Origin: Liolophura sinensis
Taxonomy: Eukaryota; Mollusca; Polyplacophora; Chitonida; Chitonidae
Assembly (NCBI RefSeq): GCF_032854445.1
Contig: NC_088300.1
Coordinates: 57,200,984 to 57,264,983 of the forward strand
Reading direction: 5' to 3'
Length of the DNA stretch: 64,000 bases
The position numbers were made by a program, and so were the translations under genes. The notes under the pieces were generated by a model. It had not been told where the DNA came from. It searched no databases and saw nothing but the letters and a program-made list of their open reading frames with translations. This document shows positions 11,301-20,689 of this stretch, in pieces. Each line of letters starts with the position of its first letter. The first letter of the stretch is position 1.

Positions 11301-14300
11301 ATGCCTTATGGCGTTAACAATCAGCAGTCATTTCTGAAAAAAGTTAGAGAAATTACGTTCATATTACCATTACCATCTTCAAAAGAAAACAGCTGGAGGC
11401 AAAACTTTGAGAATATTTAACTAAAATATATACAAAAATGAGTTCCATTATAGTTTATCAAAAAAAGTTTATCATTAGAAATCAAGCCAAAATATACATG
11501 TTGTTAAAACACAGCTAACAGTCGTTTTATTGTTCATCCCATAGCTGGAATGACAAGGTTCAACATTTCTAAAATTTGCCTTCAACCTTTAAATCCACAC
11601 GAACAGACTGTACCCTATGGACAGTTCAACAGAATGCATGTTAAGTAGGGATTCTTCTTAAGCAGTAATTCTATAACTATTGCAGCAACTTTATCATGCT
11701 TAACACAGATTAGTCAACAACTTTGTTGCGGACACATATATTGTGGTTCTTACCTGAAATAAAAGAAACACTAAGGCCAGCTCATACACAATGCTGAGAC
11801 ATAGTGTGAGTCTCCAAAAGGCTGTAAAACAAACAAAACCCATTCAGTGAGGCTCACATGTCATGTGAACTTTATTTCAGTGTTATTTTACACAATAACT
11901 ATTCATCTGTTTCATTGGTTTTTAATTCCAAACTCTAGAACATTAAAGCCTGGGTGTTACCATTTCTCCAAAGGATGCCGTAGTCACAAATTTTTCACTT
12001 ATATAATGGCAGTCTGTTCCTGGGTCGAGATTACTGGAGTGCCCTGCATAAACCACAAACCTATGGCAAGTTACTGACAAATTTTCATACAAGTGAGATA
12101 CTGATATGCAACTATATCGGTGGAAGATCTTGAATGAATTTTAGACGAACAGCTACATGAGCGTCTTCAGACACCTTTTGTCACCAAGGCTACAAAAGCT
12201 GTGACAACGGGTGTTTTCAAAAAACACGCAGCTGGCAAAATTACCATGATAAAGATGCTTCCCAAGTCAGCAGGACCAGAATATGAACCCTGAACTACAG
12301 CGGGCAGCAGCCAGTAGCCTGGACCATTACATGAAAGAGTAACCTTGTAGAGGTATTTCTTTCTGTCAAAAGTTGATAATCTCCTGAAAGGGCCATGACT
12401 GAACGTGTCTGTTTATTCATCTATTTAGGTGTCGGTGTTTCATGAATATTTCCCTTATGCAGTGGTAAAATACAAAGTACAAAAGAACATTTCATACAAC
12501 ATCTTCACAAATGTCAGATTATTTCTTTGGAACTGTCAAGCAGCAAGTAACTAATAAAAAAAAAAGGTATTGTGATACATTGAAGTACTTCAGCTGTATT
12601 AATATTACATGAACAGCAGGTAGCACCTGCACATGTATGAAGTTGGGGACCCAACAGATTCATGTATATATCTCTCAGCTTAAATCCAGTTTACATGTAG
12701 TTGCGCATAACAGTGTGTAGAAATCAAAGATGGATCATGTAACTGCTTCTATATTGTTGTGCATATAAGTGTGAATAAATGAGTTTTCATTCTGTTCTGA
12801 GCTAACCCACCTAACGTGACATTTATGTGATGTACGCTTACCAGGATGAGGCCTTTTGAGGGGTCCATCAGGGGTTTGAGTGACCCCGAACAGCAGAAAG
12901 GCCAGAATCAGGGCAATAATACCTCTGTGAAAAGATTCAGATGTAAGACATAGAGGTAGAGGTAAAATACATAGTGTACAGGCTTTTGGGACATGTTTTA
13001 TCACTGTTCATTGCATCCGCAGTACAAGAATGCCGTTCCACTGTGAATAGGCAAAGGTACACTTAAGAATATGGACAATTCACCTTTCATAAATTCAATC
13101 ATACATCTAGAGTAAACTGTTTAAAGCACTTTAAGGTGGCACAATAATCCATTTATCCTTGAAATCAGCAGTAACAGCCACTCTGTTTTATTTGAAATTT
13201 GGGTTAGTTAGCCTAAAATGTGGCACATGCTGGTTGGGTATTAAAACAGCATCATTTTTCGACCCTTTTTCCATGATATTGGACATACATCTTATAGAAA
13301 TAGGTTCTGCAAATAATCAATTCCAAACACAACTGTGAAAACTTAATTGGAATTGGTATTTTGAAAACTTGATAAAAACGTGAACAATATTTATCTATAT
13401 TGAATATACTGTAAATCTTCAACCTTTTTAGCCACTAAATCACTATTTCAATGGAATTCATACAATTATAATTAAAATGACGCTAACAATGATTTCTTTG
13501 TGTCATTAAAGATTCAAGATTCATAAAACTGCAATCTATTTCTGTACACCCCATAGTTCTCTCGCAATGTTTCAAAATATTGGTTGCACGGGCTGTTGAA
13601 AAGGTTGAAAATTTAGAGTAAACGATGTTGGCAAATTACCATCAGGAAAATGTTATTGGTAATAAAATTTTGATCATTTTTTTTTTTATGATCATAAAAT
13701 GAAAACGAAATATGATTATGCCCAAAACCATGGTTGCATGTGTTTATGCTGCTTGTATCGTTTGTTAAACCTCAGGAATACATGTATTTGTTATTGGTGT
13801 GTTTATTCTCTAGATCTTTCACTATGAGGAGGTTGGATATAGAGTCAACTGTTATGTTAAGTGCATGGTCAGTGGTGGTGGGTTCTAGTGTTGACTTGGA
13901 AATCTGCGGTTGGTCACAGAGAGTTTTCTCTGTGATTCACTAGGCTGGTATATAACTGTTTAAGAACTGGTCAGCTATACTGATGATCAGGCCTTCCTAC
14001 ATGCTGTGCGATAGCATGGTTTGCATCTGCCAATGTTCTGTTATATATTTCAGGGACTTCTGGCGGATGTGTTAATGGTGTTGATTTTTGACGTTGTATT
14101 CGGTGTTTGTGTAAAGAGCGAAGTGCAAGCTTTTTTTAATTTATACAAGATTTTTTATATCTGGTTTGACTTGGGTGGCACCCGGTACTTGATAAAGCCT
14201 GTTTTTTTTTCTAAATTTATGCTGACGTTTACACTGGCTAATTTTCCTGTACCTATACGGCACCTGTACCTATGTGTGTGGCGCAGCCTACATTGGTCGG

Positions 14301-15815
14301 CCTCATCCAGCCTGTGGTGAATGAAACATTGTTGAAATGTTCAATAATTTATGCTCGTTTGAGCGTAACAAATTAGAGAACATAAACGTAGTTACCCTTT
14401 TCATAGGGTTTGTTATGTTGTTAGTTACCACAAGCCTAAACCTCATCACAGGTTGAAGTGGCAAGATGTGAAACCCTGTTTGTGCTGCTAAATTTTGTGT
14501 TTGCATAAAATGTTAGCATTAAATACATATACAGTTTAATGGCAGATTAATTAAAATTCGTGCACTTGTTAGAAGCCAAAAAGACAAAATTCTTTGCATT
14601 TCTCCTTTAAAAGCAATACTGCTTTTTTATAACACAGGATAAAACGCAACAAACAGCACAGGAAATGAAGATAACAACATGCTTGACTGACTAGCCCGAG
14701 CTGCCTACCTTTTAGTGTTGTACTCTGTGTCTGTATATTGAGTCTCAAATAAGGCAACATAAACCAGGATTGCACTGAAGATAACTAGCACCGAAATTGT
14801 GTGAGCACGCCTAGAAAAAAAAACATTAACAAATAAGCATATTTGTTAAATAAAAGAAAAACAATACATTTAAATACAAGTGCATACCTGCTTAAAGAGA
14901 GTTGAAACAAGCTCTACTGATATATTTTCTTTTTTCAGCTGCAATTCAGCAGATCTACAAGTGGGCTGTTTGGTCTGTGAGTCGTAACATTTTTGAAATC
15001 CCATCTTTTTTGCAAAAGAGAATAATACATTTTAAAATCTATTAATTTTTTTTAAAATTTTACCATGCAGAGGAAACTATATCAAAGAGGAAAGGACTAT
15101 ATTATGTTGGACGTCAAATGACATTGGTGTTCACAGAAACAGTCATAGCTGGGCGGCAAAACCTGCTCTTGACCTTCATATACCGATATCTAAGGTCAAA
15201 ATACTTTATTATGATATATCAATAATAATAATTATATAGTTATTATAATAATAATTAATAGTCGATCGCCTTTGGCAGGGTGAATGGGTCCATAATAAAC
15301 TGCATGAAATTCTCCTTGTCACTGGCTTTAATTCTTACACTCATGGTATATCTCAAAAGAGACTAAAATAGTTTTAACGATGTGCCATAATGGGCATTTT
15401 CCTTAACACCCAAATCTGTCCTTGACTGGGACATTACCACCCAACTATGTTCCTTGCAACTCCCAGTCAAATATACCCTAGTCTTCCCATGTACGGGAAA
15501 GGTCCCACAGTCACCTCTGCATCTGAAATGTTTGACAACATGAATGGCAATGCAGTCAAGAATATGAAAATAGTAAGTCAAATTCAAAAAGTGTAAAGTG
15601 AGTACATTAAGTATTTACATGGCTCTATATTTCGGCTTTAATAACATGCTGAATGTTGACAAATCAAGAACAAACCAGAAAAATGTCATGGTGCCATCAT
15701 CAAAAAAGTCCTTCTGTTTGCGTTTTTCCTCCTCCCAATCATGAGCGGTGGCGGTGTGGACGAGATGGTCATGAGGGAATGGGAGCTCCCCATAGGTGGT
15801 TTCCACCGATGCCAT
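5349..15815 (-). CDS. PTDSS2: Phosphatidylserine synthase, PTDSS2-like, 11 coding exons
   Basis: Base-exchange enzyme of the ER membrane that makes phosphatidylserine; PTDSS2 members swap serine for the ethanolamine of phosphatidylethanolamine. Exons in coding order: 15815-15676, 14810-14709, 12924-12842, 11821-11754, 11160-11029, 10762-10712, 9662-9549, 8924-8806, 8085-7971, 7244-7099, 5676-5349. All junctions are AG/GT, phases match throughout, and they sum to 1398 nt or 465 aa (human PTDSS2 is about 487). Family hallmarks seen: [13 protein letters not shown] (39-51), DYGGNC (155-160), RDWW (197-200), [14 protein letters not shown] (218-231), [12 protein letters not shown] (313-324) and PPEHY (326-330). 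Many hydrophobic stretches fit a multi-pass membrane protein. The start is the ATG at 15815 in a good context (CAACCATGG), with an in-frame TAG upstream. The exon continues as 5'UTR to a likely acceptor at 15862-15863, so a non-coding first exon is expected at higher coordinates. Introns 6, 7, 9 and 10 carry minisatellites. Assignment to PTDSS2 rather than PTDSS1 is from remembered similarity and is strong. Confidence 0.93.
5930..7120 (-). repeat. 46-bp minisatellite built from the exon-10 5' splice site
   Basis: About 26 tandem units fill most of PTDSS2 intron 10. Read on the minus strand, each unit is 23 bp matching the end of exon 10 (ending GGATGACCC) plus 23 bp matching the start of intron 10 (GTAAGTTACTCCACCCCATA and three more bases). 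Twelve units, including the real donor at 7098, keep GT at the splice position. The others mostly read AT, consistent with C-to-T change at a CpG. The first units at the far end (5930-6080) are the most diverged. Confidence 0.93.
7099..7244 (-). CDS. PTDSS2: PTDSS2 coding exon 10, bordered by two splice-site minisatellites
   Basis: This exon encodes residues 309-357, beginning [13 protein letters not shown] and ending YLDDP. It is the part of the synthase with the conserved ELNTF and PPEHY segments. The acceptor (TGTAACAG) ends at 7245 and the donor (GTAAGTTA) begins at 7098. Joining to exon 11 gives [13 protein letters not shown], which aligns with the human PTDSS2 order. The sequence just outside the donor is the first unit of a 46-bp array. 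The sequence just outside the acceptor is the first unit of a 41-bp array. Reading through the donor meets TAA at once (codons CCG TAA), so only the exon-proximal donor gives a full-length protein. Confidence 0.92.
7241..7715 (-). repeat. 41-bp minisatellite carrying the exon-10 3' splice site
   Basis: About 12 tandem units lie in PTDSS2 intron 9, directly upstream of exon 10. On the minus strand each unit contains CATATTTCTGTAACAGTTCC or a close variant. The unit touching the exon holds the real acceptor (CATATTTTTGTAACAG before TTTCTG). Units further from the exon are more diverged; the one near 7569 has lost the AG. Confidence 0.9.
9370..9508. repeat. 33-bp minisatellite, about 4 copies
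   Basis: The unit is TGTATTCTATGCTTGTGCTT followed by GTATGCTTGTGTA, in PTDSS2 intron 7. Later copies differ by a few substitutions. Confidence 0.85.
9741..10405. repeat. 60-bp minisatellite, about 11 copies, no indels
   Basis: Located in PTDSS2 intron 6. Units keep an exact 60-base period, each containing GGCTTCCTGACTTCTAGCCA and AAACCACCACCCATTAC. Variant positions (ATGGACCAG versus AGGGACATG or GAGGGACTTG) recur partly in alternation, suggesting amplification of two-unit blocks. Because 60 is a multiple of three, long open frames run through the array on both strands. These are artefacts. Confidence 0.95.
13409..13618. mobile_element. TA-flanked inverted-repeat element (MITE), copy 3
   Basis: The ends read CTGTAAATCTTCAACCTTTT on the left and AAAAGGTTGAAAATTTAGAG on the right, with TA on both sides. 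It is the same family as 1228-1432 and 4340-4559 but with a more diverged interior. It lies in PTDSS2 intron 2. Confidence 0.7.
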
Positions 15816-15861
15816 GGTTGCACAGCCTTCTTGCACCTCTGGCTAAATCTGGGCTACCTCA
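15816..15861 (-). other. 5'UTR part of the first coding exon of PTDSS2
   Basis: On the minus strand a pyrimidine-containing tract ending TTGCAG precedes this segment and looks like a 3' splice site. The segment holds an in-frame TAG before the ATG at 15815. The true first exon and promoter should lie further right (16-24 kb), but I cannot place them. Confidence 0.55.
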
Positions 15862-16508
15862 CTGCAACAGCCAGGAAATATCTGCTGTTTACAATCAATA
15901 AACACAATAAAACCTTAACTTACATCTTAAACATATTATCAATTCAGGTATTTACATTTTCAATTCTGTCAATGAACTTATACATGCACATGTAAGTGGA
16001 AATAACAGCTCAAAGTTTACTTTTTTGTACAGTCATTACACAAGTAATGTCTATTAATTTATTAAGATTTAACAGCAATTGGTATTCCATACCGTGCTAT
16101 GCACGTAGATAAATCAGTAAAAATTTACAGGGCAAGGAATCTGCAAATGCCTGTGGAAAGCATTGTATCCTGCCAGCTGGTACCTGACAGAGGAACTGAT
16201 ACACACTGTGCAAGTACATTCACAATGGCATGTGTATGCCCCATCCTTCAGTATATGTACATGGTCGCAGGGAATTTCCGGTATGATACTGTTTGCCTCC
16301 TGTCCCTCTTTCCACTTCAGATTTGAACAAACATGTGGGTGAAGTTAATAATGTACTTCTGCAAAACTCTTACTGATACTACAAAATAACATGGGTAAAT
16401 AAAGGAGGCATACTAACATACATGTACCTTAGATAAGAAAATAAGCAAGGCCTTAACAGGGAACAGGAAATAGGAATCCAATTCCCAAAATATTCACGTA
16501 CATGCATG

Positions 16509-16510
<2 letters not shown>

Positions 16511-16564
<54 letters not shown>
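16511..16564. repeat. (TA)n microsatellite
   Basis: About 27 uninterrupted TA units. It forms the left flank of the foldback at 16597-16765, and a shorter TA run lies on the other side. Confidence 0.95.
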
Positions 16565-16568
<4 letters not shown>

Positions 16569-16596
16569 GTTGATTGTTCTGATGTGGAGAACATGT

Positions 16597-16765
16597 AAAA
16601 GAGAAAGCAAGGGAGTCCTTCTTAAATTACTGCATCGTTGTATTCTGACGGCAGTTTCAAACTTGTGTTCTCATCAGGAGTCCCTGATGAGAACACAAGT
16701 TTGAAACTGCAGTTAGAATACAACGATCTAGAAATCTGAGAAGGCTTCCCTTGTTTTTTCTTATA
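16597..16765. mobile_element. Foldback (palindromic) element with hammerhead-like core
   Basis: The centre is an inverted repeat of two 45-base arms (16634-16678 and 16683-16727) with two mismatches and a 4-base loop AGTC. Outside it, 16597-16622 is imperfectly complementary to 16738-16762. TA-rich DNA flanks both sides. The right arm contains CTGATGA, then GAACACAAGTTT, then GAAAC, which are the two conserved core strings of a hammerhead ribozyme in the right order and spacing. There is no open frame. Confidence 0.65.
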
Positions 16766-18547
16766 TATATATATTATTTAAATAATAAGTAAGATTTGTA
16801 GAATTAAAGTCTTCTTGTTGGTACTGAAACGGCTTACATTTTATCACTTATTTTGCTTGAGAAAATGGATTTAAAAAATATCTGAAGAACAAGAATCTAA
16901 AAACAGACACCCCTGCATTCTGGAATGACAAATGCATTTGGATTTTTGCACAATTTATCCAAAAATGAGTCATGCCATCGTAAAAGTAACGTTACATGTA
17001 CATATTTGGATAACGTTCACATGGCAAGTTAGGTGAATTCGAACTGATACAGTGCTCACGACCATGAACATGCAACTAGGAACTGTCGAGGTACAAGCTC
17101 ACACGCAAAGTCAAACAGTGGTAAAGAGGAGCTATTGGAACAAAGACAATCAACGTCTGGTTATCGTACATACCCTTATTACAATTACGATGTTAGTATG
17201 AAGATGTGCCCAAGTGTAAATTCACACACAACTCATCCTCTTACCAGGCAAAAGTTGACAATGATACAAGCTCTTAATGCGCCCTCTGTAGAAGTAATAT
17301 GTGACTGGTGTTCGGTCGTAACATGATGAGAAAATAACACATGGTCCATGCTGGAAGTTCTATCTTCGCTTACAGTATCTGAAGCCACTCTTGTACATTA
17401 TCTCCTGAACTCATGGAAAAATTTGTCACACCATAAGTACATGCAGATCCCAGAAAAATTTCCATCCAGATTGGATTGTCGATCTGTTAACTTATCCTGA
17501 TAAAATCTAACAAGCTTATACACGTACTTTACAATGTCTGAAGATCTCCATGGAGTGTACATTTATAACTATACCATATAAAGGAACAATGATCTTTTGC
17601 ATGAATACAACACTAAGTAATGTTCAAGAAGTAAAGCACAAATAGTCTCTATTCCCAAAATATTATATATATGTAGTGTGTATATGCATCCGATGCTGAA
17701 GCTAGACAGTTCAATAAAGCCCTACACATACCTTACAAACTGGCGCCTACTTCAGTCTGGTGTTTTTCAGTTCTACAGGTGAATACATGTAGGTCTTTAT
17801 TGTCATAAAAAGTCAAGAAATGAACGGATAATGTACCACTTATAATGGAGCAACATGTTAAAGTGTGTATACTGTGGTAATGAGTATTGACTTTGAATAC
17901 CATGCTGCCAACTCATTTCTCAAAGGTATTTCTACCCACTGTACAAGTCAAGCTACATTTATTCCAGATCTTATGTGCATGCACATAATGCCAGTAGCTC
18001 TAGCTACCGGTGGCTTAGTATAGTAAGCGCAATAACATTACACCTGCTATCAGTCCTTTCAAGAAAAGATCAAACAGTCTGAAAATGAAGTCTTATTAAC
18101 CTTAATTACCTCTGACCTTTAAAGAGCTAAACAGGCAGTCAGCCCTCAGCCTACCTATTATACATGTACATACATGCACTGGCAAGAGGGTGAGCAATCA
18201 ATATGTGTACAGCATCAAAAAGTGTAGGGTCCAGGATGAAAGGCAGGCTTTAACTAGCTGCCTCTACCCAAGACAATACCATGTTATAAGTCTGCACAGG
18301 CAGACCACACTTACTGATACACGCATATATACAAACACTGTGTAACAGACAATTTAATCAAGGTCTTAAAGGAAAAGTGCACTAATTTCAGCCATCCGTA
18401 AACAATTGTCTAATGACCATAACCTAACATTACCCACAAAAAAAATGGAATTCCCTTTTTTTTTAATCTGTTTAATGAAGACGTTTTAAATAAACTAACA
18501 CTGTGAGAAAATGAAATACATAAAAACTGTTATAACAATATTGCTCT

Positions 18548-18657
18548 GCCCAGTTTCCTCTCATCCTAATGTCAGCCCCCTTTCAGATAATAAGTGAAGT
18601 ATTCTTGAGTACGGCAGAAAACACAACTCAAATAAATAAATAAATAAATAAATAAAT
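18548..18657 (+). mobile_element. SINE 3'-end fragment with AAAT tail
   Basis: The segment has ATAAGTGAAGTATTCTTGAG, then TACGGCAGAAAACACAACTC, then six or seven AAAT units. It matches the 3' end of the SINE family. The 53-bp minisatellite begins directly after the tail. Confidence 0.75.
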
Positions 18658-19425
18658 GCAGCTCTTTTGTCCTGTGATAAAACAGGTATATGTACCTGGC
18701 AAGGTGTTATGGTTTACCCCAAGCTTTGTCCTGTGATAAGACAAGTACCTGGCAAGGCATGGTGGTTTACCCCCAGCTCTGTCCTGCGATAAGACAGGTG
18801 GCTGGCAAGGCATGGTGGTTTACCCCCAGCTTTGTCCTGTGATAAGACAGGCACCTGGCAAGGCATGATGGTTTACCCCCAGCTTTGTCCTGTGAGAAGA
18901 CAGGTACCTGGCAAAGTGTGGTGGTTTACCCTTAGCTTTGTCCTGTGATAAGACTGGTACTTGGCAAGGCATGATGGTTTACCCTTAGCTTTGTCCTGTG
19001 ATAAGACAGGTGGCTGGCAAGGTGTGGTGGTTTACCCTCAGCTTTGTCCTGTGATAAGGCAGGTACTTGGCAAGGCATGGTGGTTTAACCCCAGCTTTGT
19101 CCTGTGAGAAGACAGGTACCTGGCAAGGCATGATGGTTTACCCTTAGCTTTGTCCTGTGATAAGACAGGTGGCTGGCAAGGTGTGGTGGTTTACCCTCAG
19201 CTTTGTCCTGTGATAAGGCAGGTACTTGGCAAGGCATGGTGGTTTAACCCCAGCTTTGTCCTGTGAGAAGACAGGTACCTGGCAAGGTGTGGTGGTTTAC
19301 CCTTAGCTTTGTCCTGTGTTAAGACAGGTACTTGGCAAGGCATGGTGGTTTACCCCCAGCTTTGTCCTGTGAGAAGACAGGTACCTGGCAAGGTGTGGTG
19401 GTTTACCCCCAGCTTTGAGAAAAAA
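18658..19425. repeat. 53-bp minisatellite, about 14 copies
   Basis: The unit contains CTTTGTCCTGTGATAAGACA, then GGTACCTGGCAAGGCATGGT, then GGTTTACCCCCAG. Variants alternate (TACCTGG or TGGCTGG; GGCATGG or GGTGTGG), and one two- to three-unit block is nearly identical at two places, so it expanded in blocks. It abuts a SINE tail. Confidence 0.93.
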
Positions 19426-20254
19426 AAGCAAAGTACTATAGCCTGCATATGAGCATACACCAATTAAGTCATAATACAGTAATAAAAATAAAGCACACCT
19501 CTGTACAAAACAGGCCAGATTATCAGGAAAAATTCAAATTTGGGAAAATATATGGTAATTTTTGAATGAAACAAAAAATATTTTCACTTATATGTATCTT
19601 ATTTTTCTCAATTTACCAAATACCTAAATAATTAATCATGTATATGCACAGGGGAAATTGCTACACCTCAGCAAGTGACTGACAAATATTCTGAACAGTC
19701 TTCATATTTTGTAAACAGAACCTGATACTGCCATTATCCCTATACTGATTTTCTTATCTTGTATTATCAAAATCTCTTCAAAATCGTGTTGTGTTAAAAC
19801 TTGGTGAAGGGCTCACCAAAGCACATGTTGGCACATTTTTCTGTCTTGTGCAAAAGTTACTGATAATTATAATTTACATATTCGAATGGGTAGTATGAAA
19901 ATCAAATATATATTCACGCGTTGAAACCATATGAGGATGTCACATGATACGTGTATGTGTAGTTGCTGGTAGCTGACATTACTTGCATTTAAGCCTTAAG
20001 CTGGATAAATTACGGAAAAAATGAGACCACTTTCACAAAACTTTGTGAAGTTTTTGTGATTTTCTCGTAACTGACGTTGCCCAAGTTGCAGTGTCTTTTA
20101 CAAAGAAAGTTACGAGAAACCAGGCTGCTAATGCTTCATGAAAGTCTGCCCTCAGAGTGCCTGTAAGCTAATATAAAGGAGAAAATATAGGGAGGCTTTC
20201 AGAAAAATATAGACAATATAGAATTTTCCCATGAAAATATAGGTACATATAGGA

Positions 20255-20527
20255 TTTTTTTTTTTTTTTTTTTGATTGGTGTTTTACGCCGTACTCAAGA
20301 ATATTTCACTTATACGATGGCGGCCAGCATTATGGTGGGTGGAAACCAGGCAGAGCCCGGGGGAAACCCACGACCATCCGCAGGTTGCTGGCAGACCTTC
20401 CCACGTACGGCCGGAGAGGAAGCCAGCATGAGCTGGACTTGAACTCACAGCGACCGCATTGGTGAGAGACTCCTGGGTCATTACGCTGCGCTAGCGCTTT
20501 AACCGACTGAGCCACGGAGGCCCCCCC
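20255..20527 (-). mobile_element. Full-length tRNA-derived SINE with 13-bp target duplication
   Basis: On the minus strand the element starts GGCCTCCGTGGCTCAGTCGG, where TGGCTCAGTCGG fits a pol III A box. It continues through a B-box-like GTTCAAGTCC, an internal body, ATATTCTTGAGTACGGCGTA, and a poly-A tail. GGTACATATAGGA is present on both sides (20242-20254 and 20528-20540), which is direct evidence of insertion by target-primed reverse transcription. The family resembles SINEs common in molluscs. Confidence 0.93.
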
Positions 20528-20579
20528 GGTACATATAGGAAATTCCAGACATAATGCTGAGAACTATGGATGACACATT

Positions 20580-20680
20580 ATTTCTTTGATTGTTGTTACA
20601 TTACATACTCAAGAATTTTTTAATTATACAATGGAGGACTGGTCAGTTTTATGAGTGAATGAAACTGCTAAACAACAAAA
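20580..20680 (-). mobile_element. Decayed SINE 3'-end fragment
   Basis: The plus strand shows TGATTGTTGTTACATTACATACTCAAGAATTTTTTAATTATACAATGG in pieces. This is a diverged form of the SINE 3' end seen at 20255-20400. Confidence 0.5.
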
Positions 20681-20689
20681 CAAGTTTGT

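Larger units (their letters stand above)
15862..18547. other. No gene recognised between PTDSS2 coding start and first upstream repeat
   Basis: Apart from the TA run and the foldback element I see no exon, RNA gene or other organised repeat here. An untranslated PTDSS2 exon could lie in this stretch and would not be recognisable by eye. Confidence 0.5.

Noticed and set aside
20284-20515. Overlapping minus-strand frames of 61-65 codons
   Set aside because: They lie wholly within a SINE. Similar peptides recur at 33245-33442 and 35389-35766 for the same reason.
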